Part shown: one piece after another, positions 50,557 to 59,016 of the stretch
Layout of the letters: the number at the start of each line of letters is the position of its first letter
How positions within the stretch are numbered: the first letter of the stretch is position 1
Assembly: GCA_965247015.1 (NCBI GenBank)
Contig: CBDFGG010000003.1
Span: 62,001-126,000, forward strand
DNA: 64,000 bases
Direction of reading: 5' to 3'
DNA from: JAIXWP01 sp965247015
Lineage (GTDB): Bacteria > Bacteroidota > Bacteroidia > Flavobacteriales_D > Sanyastnellaceae
Translations under genes and position numbers: made by a program
Notes under the pieces: model-generated
Seen by the model: only the letters and a program-made list of their open reading frames with translations
The model's database searches: none
What the model was told of the DNA's origin: nothing

Positions 50557-52977
50557 TCAGCTAAAATCGAGAGACATTTTTGCGATCCTATCCTCTAGCG
50601 TTTCAGATGTCATCTTCTCCCTCAAGCGATCTACCATAATCGGAAATGCAAATGGGGTGGGCTTTTCAGGATACTTGAGCACAATATTTTGTTGGTTGAT
50701 CCGTTGCAGCGCCTCTCTTAAACGTGTGATTTCTAATTGATAATGAAGCACTTCATCATAAGCCTGTCTGAGCAATAGATTGTTTGGGTCGTATTCCTCA
50801 AAGACTTTAAATATCAACTGACTACTGCTCTGTATGTGGCGATCTTTAATTGGTTGACCAGGAAACCCTTTAAATATGAGTCCTGATATGGAAGCAATGT
50901 CTCTGAACTTTCTCTTTGCGAGTTCTGATGAGTTGACTCCACTCCACATATCTTTTTCCAAATCATTCAAATCAATCAACGCAGCACCCAGCGCATCTTC
51001 AATTGGGATGGGTTGATCGGAAAGTAACTCGAATCCATAATCGTTGTATGCTAAAGAAAATGACAGTGGAAACAACTTTCCAATTCGATATGCGAAAAGT
51101 GAAGCTAAGCCTTCATGCACAAGGCGCCCCTCGAACGGATAGAATATGGCGTGGTAACCATCTTTGGTTTCGAAATATTCTATTAAAAATTCATGTTTCG
51201 TCGGAACAATACTGCGCATTTTCTGGAGCTTAATGATCGGTGCAATTTTTTCCAACTCGAGATCATGAATATTGATTCCCGTAGCGCACTCCTCCATTTT
51301 TTCACGAATAATATGTGACATCTTTGATGACAGCGGCATTCGCCCACCTTGATAGCTGGGGATTTTACCGGTCATCTTGCTCGATTTTTTTACTGTCGCA
51401 GTTAGCTCTTTTACTTTGATCAGTTCGAGTCCTTGGCCTGCAAACCAAAAACTGTCTCCCACATTGAGTGAAGCAATGAAGCCTTCTTCCACATGTCCGA
51501 GTAGTCCTCCTCGCTGCAACTTGACCATCATCATTGTATCGCTGACAATAGCACCAATAGAAAGACGATGTCTTCGTGCGAGTCGTTGATTAGCGATGTG
51601 ATACTTTCCATCTTTCATTATCCACTTATGGTAGTCGGCGTAGGCTCCTAACGAGTCACCGCCACAAGACGTGAAGTATAGTATCCATTTCCACTCTTCT
51701 TTTGTCATACTTGAAAATGCATGACTAGAAATGATCTCATGATAGGTCTGCTCCGATTCGAATCCCTCTCCTACTGCTAGTGTATTGAGGTATTGAATAA
51801 GGACATCAAAGCAACGCACCATTGGCTCACGAGCCTCGATGATTTGTTGTGTGGTCGCTTCTCTCAATGCCGCTGCTTCCAGCAATTCTAAAGAATGAGT
51901 TGGTAAAAAATAAATGCGGCTTAGCGCATCTGGGCGGTGTCCACTTCTTCCGGCACGTTGTAAGAAACGGGCGATTCCTTTTGGTCCGCCGATTTGAACG
52001 ATGGTTTCAACAGGAGCGAAATCGACACCTAAGTCGAGGCTCGATGTACAAACCACTGCTTTCAAGGTTCCGTCGCTGATAGCATCCTCTACCCAATGTC
52101 GCAATTCACGCGCAACGCTGCCGTGGTGCATTGCAATGATTCCCGACAATGATAAATCAGCTTCTAACAAATGACGATACCAAATCTCGCATTGCGCGCG
52201 CGTATTGGTAAAAATGAGTGTGCTTTTACTATCCATCACCACCGGCATCACTTGAGCGAGCATTTTAATTCCAAGGTGTCCGGCCCATGGCATTTTCTCA
52301 ACCTCCTCGGGCATGATGGATAGTATTTCCAAATGTTTTTTGATGTCCGAGCGAATGAGTACGGGCTCCTTTTCATTCATTCCCACCAACACATTCATAG
52401 CCTCTTCGAGATTGCCAATGGTAGCTGAAATGCCCCATGATTGAAGCTTTGGGCTCATAGATCGCAATCTCGTAAGTGCCAATTCAAGCATCACTCCGCG
52501 CTTCGAGCTCATCAACTCATGCCATTCATCCGCCACAATTACTTCGATGTCTTGAAAAAGCTCACTTGCTTTCTTTGTTGCCAAAAGCAAATGCAAACTC
52601 TCTGGTGTGGTGATTAAAATATTTGGAATTTCCTTTTTTTGAAGCGCTCGCTCCTGTTCAGATGTATCACCAGACCGTATTCCCACCGTGATAGGGAGTT
52701 CGAGCTCATTGATGACCCGCTCAGCACTCTGTTTGATTTCTTTGGCCAGTGCTCGAATAGGAGTAATCCAGAGCATTTTCAACCCCTTGCTATGATTGTC
52801 CTTTAATACAAAAGGCAAGAGCAACGAATAAGTTTTACCACTGCCAGTGGGCGCGTTGACCAAGCCATTACGGCCGTTTAGAAGGGCGTTCCAAGCCTCC
52901 AGCTGAAAAGATTGTGGCTTCCAACCACGCTTTCCCATCCACTCCGTACACCGCTCTATGACAGCTTTCTGGTCCAC
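50557..52977 (-). CDS. Ligase-associated DEXH-box helicase (Lhr-like)
   Basis: 806 residues. Superfamily 2 helicase: Walker A NAPTGSGKTYSLLLPF, WITPIRALAKEI, LITTPESLHLLLA, Walker B VADEWHELMSSKRG (DEWH), SATIGNLEEAM, TNTRAQCEIWYRHL, and motif VI RAGRSGHRP. The C-terminal half lacks the Lhr family's long extension but has a helical end domain. In Bacteroidota it belongs to the four-gene ligase-associated repair set with ligase, exonuclease and PdeM. Here it is 6 kb downstream of ligase and exonuclease on the same strand. No PdeM gene is visible. Confidence 0.87.
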   Translation of the reverse strand: MDQKAVIERCTEWMGKRGWKPQSFQLEAWNALLNGRNGLVNAPTGSGKTYSLLLPFVLKDNHSKGLKMLWITPIRALAKEIKQSAERVINELELPITVGIRSGDTSEQERALQKKEIPNILITTPESLHLLLATKKASELFQDIEVIVADEWHELMSSKRGVMLELALTRLRSMSPKLQSWGISATIGNLEEAMNVLVGMNEKEPVLIRSDIKKHLEILSIMPEEVEKMPWAGHLGIKMLAQVMPVVMDSKSTLIFTNTRAQCEIWYRHLLEADLSLSGIIAMHHGSVARELRHWVEDAISDGTLKAVVCTSSLDLGVDFAPVETIVQIGGPKGIARFLQRAGRSGHRPDALSRIYFLPTHSLELLEAAALREATTQQIIEAREPMVRCFDVLIQYLNTLAVGEGFESEQTYHEIISSHAFSSMTKEEWKWILYFTSCGGDSLGAYADYHKWIMKDGKYHIANQRLARRHRLSIGAIVSDTMMMVKLQRGGLLGHVEEGFIASLNVGDSFWFAGQGLELIKVKELTATVKKSSKMTGKIPSYQGGRMPLSSKMSHIIREKMEECATGINIHDLELEKIAPIIKLQKMRSIVPTKHEFLIEYFETKDGYHAIFYPFEGRLVHEGLASLFAYRIGKLFPLSFSLAYNDYGFELLSDQPIPIEDALGAALIDLNDLEKDMWSGVNSSELAKRKFRDIASISGLIFKGFPGQPIKDRHIQSSSQLIFKVFEEYDPNNLLLRQAYDEVLHYQLEITRLREALQRINQQNIVLKYPEKPTPFAFPIMVDRLREKMTSETLEDRIAKMSLDFS

Positions 52978-53083
52978 TTTTAAAATATTTTATTGGCAAT
53001 ATCCGTATTTCATTTGGCTATTACCAAGAAGAAATGTTACTTTGGGCATTGTTTTTGAAAAATCGACTCCAAAAATCAAAAGA

Positions 53084-53809
53084 ATGAAAAAATTTATTGC
53101 CGCAGCCTTCTTAGCAATTGCATTCGTTTTCACGGCAAACGCACAAGCAGGAGATTACAAAGATCTTCTAACCCTTTTTGTTGACGAGAAGTTCGACAAA
53201 GTAGTTGAAAAAGCTACTCGCTATACAGAAGGAGAAAAAACTAAAAAAGACGCTCTTCCATATCTATTCATCAGCATGTCTTACTTCGAAATGTCGAAGA
53301 GAGATAAGTGGAAGACAAAAGTTCCAGATGCATTCAAGTTGAGCTTGAAGAGCATTAAGAGCTACGCTAAATATGATCCACAAAGAGAATTTGCATCAGA
53401 ATACGAAGACTTCTTTGCTGAATTGCGCACAGCGCTTATCGCAGACGGAGAATTGATGTTGGATCAACAGAAATTTACAAAAGCAAAATCAGATTATCAA
53501 TACCTATTGAATCTTGAAGCGAATGATGCAGGAGCTCAAATCTACCTCGGCATTACTCTAGTAGCAATGAAGAGCAAGAAAGAAGCTGACATGGCTTTTA
53601 CAGCTGCTAAAAAAATGTTGACTGATAAAACTGCGTCTACAGCAACACCTGAATTGAAAAACTTTTTGAAGACAGCACTCATCACTTATGCATTGCAACT
53701 TTCAGATGCTGGGTCTAGTTCAACTGCAAAAGAATGGATGGAGCTTGGTCTAGAAATTTTCAAAGACGATAAAGAATACAACGTAACCTACGAAACTGTA
53801 GCAGGATAA
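53084..53809 (+). CDS. Exported tetratricopeptide-like protein
   Basis: 241 residues. Signal peptide MKKFIAAAFLAIAFVFTANAQA. Helical repeats are visible from about 25 on (LLTLFVDEKFDKVVEKATRYTEGEKTKKDALPYLFISMSYFEM, AKSDYQYLLNLEANDAGAQIYLGITLVAMKSKKEADMAFTAA). No conserved catalytic residue. The family name is not recognised. I start at ATG 53084 to keep the signal peptide; the longer frame to 52958 would overlap the helicase start. Its stop is 7 bases from the convergent GNAT-like gene. Confidence 0.78.
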   Translation: MKKFIAAAFLAIAFVFTANAQAGDYKDLLTLFVDEKFDKVVEKATRYTEGEKTKKDALPYLFISMSYFEMSKRDKWKTKVPDAFKLSLKSIKSYAKYDPQREFASEYEDFFAELRTALIADGELMLDQQKFTKAKSDYQYLLNLEANDAGAQIYLGITLVAMKSKKEADMAFTAAKKMLTDKTASTATPELKNFLKTALITYALQLSDAGSSSTAKEWMELGLEIFKDDKEYNVTYETVAG

Positions 53810-53816
53810 AACGCCA

Positions 53817-54761
53817 CTACAATTTGTAATAGAAACTAAAGAGACGGGGCCATGCGCCCCGTCCTCCGTTTATGGAGTATAAGGGAGTAAGCACACCACC
53901 AAATTGTCGGAAGTAGGATTCTATTCCTGGTACCATCGAACCTTCAAAATCGAAATAATCATATCCCGAACGCTTGGCATAAAGAATGGCATCAAAAAGC
54001 GATTTTGGACCCACAGCGTCATTGGAATGTTCTCTATCTATCGCACCAAATAAATAGTAGCACTTATTACCTTGACCAGCGAACAAGGCCATTGCAATCG
54101 CTTTTTTTTCTTTTCTAATAAAAGTAAAATTCAAAGTTTTCGATTGCATCAAATTTTGTAAAATGCCTTCATCAATCTTCACATTGCTTCTTTTCATTGT
54201 CATTGCGAAAAGTTGAAACGCATCGTCTTCACTTCGCTCTTGATCGATCTGAAATTCTGAGAAGTCTTTTGAAAGTTTATTGCGCAATTTCGCGTCCATC
54301 GCTTGTAACAATTCTTCTTGAGAAACCTTCAAATCCAGGACATAGGTATATTTTACTTTTACAGTAATGCCATTCCAAATAAGCGGCTGGGCATCACTAA
54401 AAGAAGTAGGAAATTCTAATTTATAGAAATGATAATTTGATTTTTTGAGAAAATTTGACAATGCCTCCGTGGCTTGTTTTTGATCTGCTTGAAGCTTTGC
54501 ATTTGTTTTTTTCTCAGAGAAAAAAAACCAACCACAATGCGGTGCAAAGGGTGGTGTGATGAGTTGGGTTAGTCCAAATTTCTTTTGTTCAAAAGCGACT
54601 AGACCACCTACTAATTGATTAGTGTCATTAAAGATACCAATTCGAACCAAGTGATCACCATAAGCTTTGCTCCAATCATTGGATGCAAATACTTCATTCG
54701 ATCTTTTTTGTAGTTCGAAAAAAAGATGTTGTTCGCTATCGAGAATTCGACGTGCGATCAT
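53817..54761 (-). CDS. GNAT/FemAB-like acyl- or aminoacyl-transferase
   Basis: 314 residues. The fold pattern is that of FemAB/GNAT_6 proteins: LVGGLVAFEQKKFGLTQLITPPFAPHCGWFF, LEFPTSFSDAQPLIWNGITVKVKYTYVLDL, LRNKLSKDFSEFQI, and the C-terminal CYYLFGAIDREHSNDAVGPKSLFDAILYAKRSGYDYFDFEGSMVPGIESYFRQFGG, with the typical DFEGS and Y-FRQFGG ends. It may add a group to an amino sugar. Start and stop overlap the Gfo/Idh gene by 4 bases (ATGA), so the two are coupled and may modify the same sugar. Confidence 0.75.
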   Translation of the reverse strand: MIARRILDSEQHLFFELQKRSNEVFASNDWSKAYGDHLVRIGIFNDTNQLVGGLVAFEQKKFGLTQLITPPFAPHCGWFFFSEKKTNAKLQADQKQATEALSNFLKKSNYHFYKLEFPTSFSDAQPLIWNGITVKVKYTYVLDLKVSQEELLQAMDAKLRNKLSKDFSEFQIDQERSEDDAFQLFAMTMKRSNVKIDEGILQNLMQSKTLNFTFIRKEKKAIAMALFAGQGNKCYYLFGAIDREHSNDAVGPKSLFDAILYAKRSGYDYFDFEGSMVPGIESYFRQFGGVLTPLYSINGGRGAWPRLFSFYYKL

Positions 54762-55813
54762 GCTTTAACAGCTTCTTTCATTGCAGGTACTGCAGACTTC
54801 TCGATGCGTGGAGCTGCGCTGTACATACGTTCAATAATCTCCACCACTTTCAGTCCCTCTAGTGCATTCGTCGTAATATTCGTTCTGCCCTTCAAGGTAT
54901 CGATTACGTTTTGGATAATGTAAACGTGATTTGCCGCGCTTCCTTTATAGTCCCCGTAATCATTCGCAGGATTGCCTTCGGGAAGTTCAGGCATGGTGTA
55001 ATCCTGAATTTCGCAATACACTACTTCATTCATGTACTGACCTCCGACTTTAACTGTTCCTTTTTCAGCAACAATCGTCATCGAACTTTCGAAATTTGTT
55101 TTACTCACGGAAGTAGAGAAATTGAATGATCCAACACCTCCATTTATAAAATCAAAACTTACAATTCCAGAATCCTCAAAATTGGTTGTCTTTTGGTGAT
55201 TGAAGTCCATGAATCGCGCTTGAATATTGGTGATGTCACCAAATAGCCAATACATGATATCAATGAAGTGAGAGAACTGCGTGAATAGTGTTCCACCATC
55301 CAAATCAGAACTTCCCTTCCAATGATTCTTTTTGTAATAACGATCATCTCTATTCCAGAAGCAATCGATATTCACCATGTAGATATCGCCGAGAATTTTT
55401 TGATCGATAATATCCTTGATCCATACACTTGGAGGACTGTATCTATTCTGCATTACGCAGAAGACTTGCTTTTGTACGTGCAATGCAGTGTAAATAATAC
55501 GTTCTCCATCCACTTTATTCAAAGCCATTGGCTTTTCAATCACCACATGTTTTTTCGCAGTAAGCGCGAGTAATGCGTGCTCCGCATGCAAACCATTTGG
55601 AGTGCATACACAAACGATGTCGCATTCAGGGCCGTTTGCTAGCATGTCAGCTGGCGAATTGAAGAAAGGGACATCATAGCTGACACCACACTCCTCCTTT
55701 GATTTAACATCACACATTGCAACGAGTGTAGCCTCTGGGTGACGAAGCACCATTTCAGCATGACGTTTACCAATGTGACCAGCGCCAATGACAGCGAAAC
55801 GCAATTTTTCCAT
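54758..55813 (-). CDS. Gfo/Idh/MocA family NAD(P)-dependent sugar oxidoreductase
   Basis: 351 residues. Rossmann fold start FAVIGAGHIGKRHAEMVLRHPEATLVAMCDV, then CTPNGLHAEHALLALTAKKHVVIEKPMAL with the conserved EKP catalytic lysine, HWKGSSDLDGGTLFTQFSHFIDIMYWLFGD, and a C-terminal beta domain. The substrate is likely a nucleotide sugar, possibly UDP-GlcNAcA like WlbA/WbpB. Start ATG 55813 (MEKLRFAVIGAG) is set by homology, removing a long non-coding-looking N-terminal stretch, and lies 18 bases after a full -7 box. Paired with the GNAT-like gene. Confidence 0.85.
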   Translation of the reverse strand: MEKLRFAVIGAGHIGKRHAEMVLRHPEATLVAMCDVKSKEECGVSYDVPFFNSPADMLANGPECDIVCVCTPNGLHAEHALLALTAKKHVVIEKPMALNKVDGERIIYTALHVQKQVFCVMQNRYSPPSVWIKDIIDQKILGDIYMVNIDCFWNRDDRYYKKNHWKGSSDLDGGTLFTQFSHFIDIMYWLFGDITNIQARFMDFNHQKTTNFEDSGIVSFDFINGGVGSFNFSTSVSKTNFESSMTIVAEKGTVKVGGQYMNEVVYCEIQDYTMPELPEGNPANDYGDYKGSAANHVYIIQNVIDTLKGRTNITTNALEGLKVVEIIERMYSAAPRIEKSAVPAMKEAVKA

Positions 55814-55831
55814 AAAAAAATAAATAGAGTG

Positions 55832-55839
55832 CAAAATTA
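55832..55839 (-). promoter_or_regulatory. -7 promoter motif of the Gfo/Idh operon
   Basis: TAATTTTG on the minus strand, a full TAnnTTTG match, 18 bases before the ATG at 55813. Confidence 0.5.
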
Positions 55840-55860
55840 CGAAAAACCCCGGCTCGAGGC

Positions 55861-58134
55861 TTAGTCTCTTATGCTGCGATTGAAAATGATATAGCCAAAG
55901 TTGAAGAGCAAGCTCCAAGGCTCTTCCTTGCGCTCGTAGTAATTGGCAGAAATGCTGATAGGTCCGAGGGGGCTGTGAAAAACCAAACTCGTAGAACCCA
56001 TAAAGTAAGGGCGCCATGGGTATACAAACCTTGCTTTATTGCTTTCATCAGACTCCAATCGATTGTATGCTCCAAATCCATAGGCTTCTGCTCTAAGATC
56101 CAAGTTTCGTCCCACCTCATAGACTGCCATTAAGCCTGCAGCGCTGTAATTAAAGGCTCTGAACTGAGTTAAGAAGAAAGTCTTGCTTTCTGGTATTGGC
56201 TTGAAGGACGGAGCCATAATGGCCGTAGAAATGTAGTTGTTGAAGAAATCTTGATTACTCCATAAATGCTCAAGTAAGAAACCACCATGAAATTTTCCTA
56301 GCGAAAGGAAATAGTTGGTGTAGTGAAATTTCGCAACAAACCATTGATGATTTTTCGTGAGTGTATCCTTCACGAGAAGTGTGCTTCCTGGAATTGTTGT
56401 TTCAAGTCCATTAACATATTTCGCTGAAATCATCAAGTCGGTGCCGCTGTGAGCGTACTGAATTCGATCGAGTGTTGATCTCTGCCATACCGCTCTTAAA
56501 GCGAATACATCAAAGTCTGTTCTGTCTGCAGTATCAGTAGAAATAAAGTTTTGTGTTTGGTAATATTCGTCAAACATGTGCGAATACATCGACATTAATG
56601 AAAGCTTTCCTTTATTACCAGCTGGCACTGTTACTCCAGCTGTTCCAGTGCGTTCATTTAATAACACAAAAGAAGGTTTTACATCGTCAAAAAAAGTAGT
56701 CAACGATTTGTAATAGTCCCATCTGTTCTGAGTGTAGGCCCCAAAAAATGAGAAGGGATATTTACCAGGAAGGTCCCATCTCACTTCACCGAGAATGGAT
56801 GCATAGAATCTTCCGAAATAACTATTCGCTGATATAGTTGCAGAGGTTTTTCCAAATAAATTATATCGCAATCCAACGAATCCTGCGTTAATCGATCGGG
56901 ACGAGAAGTTCCCTCCGAAAGAAACAAACAGATCTTTTTCCTTTTCAACATCAAGATTCATTCGAAACTTTTTTGTTGCCGGGTTGAAGTGCAGTGTCGG
57001 GAAGATTGTTTTGATTTTATCGTCAGAAAAAAGTCGGAAATAAGATTCGCGCAAATCAGAAAGCGGAAGGGATTCCACTCGCTTACTCATCATTCTTTTC
57101 ACATAAAAATTTTGACTTTTGTCAAGTCCGTTGATACTAATTTCATCTACTTCAAGCGGAACAAATTTTTCTTTAAACGCTTTTCTTTTTATTTTTTTTT
57201 CTTCGAAAGACTCTCTCCTTTCCACCATTTCGAAAATGACAGATAAGCTATCCATTGTTGCCTTGTAGCCTGCTTCTATCGATTCTTCAACTCGATCAAA
57301 ATCAAATGTGCCGATCTCCTCACTCTTTGGTTCGATGATGACTAATTCATCACAGACTTTGTAGAGTTCATTTCTAAAAAGAATCATACTTTCTAGTTGT
57401 GAGAATAGATCTCCTTCCGAAGGATCACTATTTTCTCCAGACACATTGCATCCCAAGATAACATCCGGTGCAAATTCTCGATAGACGGTGCCTACAGGAA
57501 AGTTGTTATAAATACCACCATCGAAAAGCAAAACACCATCCACTCGTCGAGGAGGAAGATAAAATGGGTACGTGCTTGACGCTCGAAGAGCGACGTTCAA
57601 GGGACCACTCTTAAATGTTATCTCACGTTTATTTTTAACGTCAGCTGCAATGCATCGAAAGGGAATGTACAAACTGTCAAAGTTGCTTCCACTGGCTTGA
57701 TCTGCCTGACTGAAACTCGACATCAGACTCCAATCCAATTGAACAGGGTCGATGAGGTTTGTAGGAATGGCATTAGTGATGAAAGTTCCTTTGCTATACT
57801 TGATGGTGCCCATAGATGCCGAGGGCTCTGGATCTTTAAAATAAAATCTGAAATCATCATCAAGTTGGCCCGTGACCATTTGCATAAATGGTTCGCTGCG
57901 CACAAAAGAATCTATTTCTGCAACGGAATATCCACATGCATACATTCCTGCGATGACAGAGCCCATGCTTGTTCCGCCGATATAATCAATAGGAATTTCG
58001 TTGTCTTCTAGTACTTTCAAAAATCCTACGTGTGCCAATGCTGTTGCACCACCGCCACTGAGCACTACTCCCACCTTTTGGGCAGAATAATGCTGAAAGC
58101 ACAATAAAAACAAGACGATTAGTAGTGAACGCAT
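55861..58134 (-). CDS. Patatin-like phospholipase fused to a BamA/TamA-type barrel (type Vd)
   Basis: 757 residues. Signal peptide (1-18), then a patatin domain (about 20-310): oxyanion-hole SGGGATALAH, nucleophile Ser56 in GTSMG, and Asp205 in LLFDGG. A single POTRA-like region (about 320-400, EISINGLDKSQNFYVKRMMSKRVESLPLSDLRESYFRLF) leads to a C-terminal outer-membrane beta-barrel of the Omp85 type ending in aromatic-rich strands. This is the type Vd autotransporter layout of PlpD/FplA, in which the lipase passes through its own barrel or stays anchored. Substrate is likely phospholipid. The start at 58134 gives the signal peptide. Confidence 0.88.
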   Translation of the reverse strand: MRSLLIVLFLLCFQHYSAQKVGVVLSGGGATALAHVGFLKVLEDNEIPIDYIGGTSMGSVIAGMYACGYSVAEIDSFVRSEPFMQMVTGQLDDDFRFYFKDPEPSASMGTIKYSKGTFITNAIPTNLIDPVQLDWSLMSSFSQADQASGSNFDSLYIPFRCIAADVKNKREITFKSGPLNVALRASSTYPFYLPPRRVDGVLLFDGGIYNNFPVGTVYREFAPDVILGCNVSGENSDPSEGDLFSQLESMILFRNELYKVCDELVIIEPKSEEIGTFDFDRVEESIEAGYKATMDSLSVIFEMVERRESFEEKKIKRKAFKEKFVPLEVDEISINGLDKSQNFYVKRMMSKRVESLPLSDLRESYFRLFSDDKIKTIFPTLHFNPATKKFRMNLDVEKEKDLFVSFGGNFSSRSINAGFVGLRYNLFGKTSATISANSYFGRFYASILGEVRWDLPGKYPFSFFGAYTQNRWDYYKSLTTFFDDVKPSFVLLNERTGTAGVTVPAGNKGKLSLMSMYSHMFDEYYQTQNFISTDTADRTDFDVFALRAVWQRSTLDRIQYAHSGTDLMISAKYVNGLETTIPGSTLLVKDTLTKNHQWFVAKFHYTNYFLSLGKFHGGFLLEHLWSNQDFFNNYISTAIMAPSFKPIPESKTFFLTQFRAFNYSAAGLMAVYEVGRNLDLRAEAYGFGAYNRLESDESNKARFVYPWRPYFMGSTSLVFHSPLGPISISANYYERKEEPWSLLFNFGYIIFNRSIRD

Positions 58135-58227
58135 GGAATCAGTTGAGCAATGCAAAGTAACGATAAGTAATCGAAAAAACACTACCAAACCTCTTTGAAT
58201 GGTTATTAATTCGGGTTGAATGGCATT

Positions 58228-59016
58228 CTAAAATGCTTTCTGCCGCAACTCATCGAAATATTTGAACGACTGTAATAGGCGTGATCCGTACCAACTAAAC
58301 ATTTCACCATCCACTATAAGGACTTCGGTTTGTGGCAGGAGTTCTTTAAAATAAGTAACGTGCGATTGCTTGAAAGGAAATGGTTCGGATGAGAGAAAAA
58401 GCAAATGAGGCGCTTCAGCGATGATATCATCGATGGTTAGTACTGGATATCTTTTGAGATGGCTGAAGCAGTTGTCCCAACCGCCAATACCGAGCATATC
58501 ATGGATAAAATTATTGCTACCTACTGCCATCAGTGGATCATTCCAAATGAGATAAGCAACGGTGCCGAATTCTTGATCTGCTGCGCCATAGACGCGCTGT
58601 TCATCTTTAATTCGAGAGAGCCAATCTTGTGCTTGCACTTCACGGTTTGTTAGCACTCCAATATCCGCCATAGCCTGATAAGCCTCATTGAGCGAGTTGA
58701 TATCACTGATGTAAACAGGAAAGCGCTCAGTCAACCATGCGATGTCAGATAAGGTATTCTCTTCCTTATTGGCGATAATTAAATCGGGTTCTAAAGCAGC
58801 TATTTTTTCAAGGTGTAGATTTTTTGTACCACCTATTTTTTGCTTTGATTCAAACCAACTTTTCGGATGGATACAGAACTTTGTAATTCCTATTACTTCG
58901 TTCTCTAATCCGAAATCAAACAAAAATTCTGATTGAGAAGGCACTGTAGAGACGATGCGCTTGGCAGGTCGAGCGAGCTCCACCTTTCTTCCTACGCCAT
59001 CTATTACAGTAATCAT
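58228..59016 (-). CDS. BtuF/FepB-like metal-complex binding protein without signal peptide
   Basis: 262 residues of the helical-backbone periplasmic binding protein fold: ITVIDGVGRKVELARPAKRIVSTVPSQSEFLFDFGLENEVIGIT, KIAALEPDLIIANKEEN, GVLTNREVQAQDWLSRI, DPLMAVGSNNFIHDMLGIGGWDNCF and PHLLFLSSEPFPFKQSH. Unlike true BtuF it starts directly with the mature domain and has no signal peptide or lipobox, so it is predicted cytosolic. No permease or ATPase gene is adjacent. Its start overlaps the ligase stop by 4 bases (ATGA), linking it to a DNA-repair operon. Confidence 0.82.
   Translation of the reverse strand: MITVIDGVGRKVELARPAKRIVSTVPSQSEFLFDFGLENEVIGITKFCIHPKSWFESKQKIGGTKNLHLEKIAALEPDLIIANKEENTLSDIAWLTERFPVYISDINSLNEAYQAMADIGVLTNREVQAQDWLSRIKDEQRVYGAADQEFGTVAYLIWNDPLMAVGSNNFIHDMLGIGGWDNCFSHLKRYPVLTIDDIIAEAPHLLFLSSEPFPFKQSHVTYFKELLPQTEVLIVDGEMFSWYGSRLLQSFKYFDELRQKAF

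Noticed and set aside
53843..53863. GC-rich hairpin GACGGGGC-CATGC-GCCCCGTC just after the TPR gene
   Set aside because: It lacks a following T tract on either strand and lies inside the 3' coding region of the GNAT-like gene, so I did not call it a terminator.
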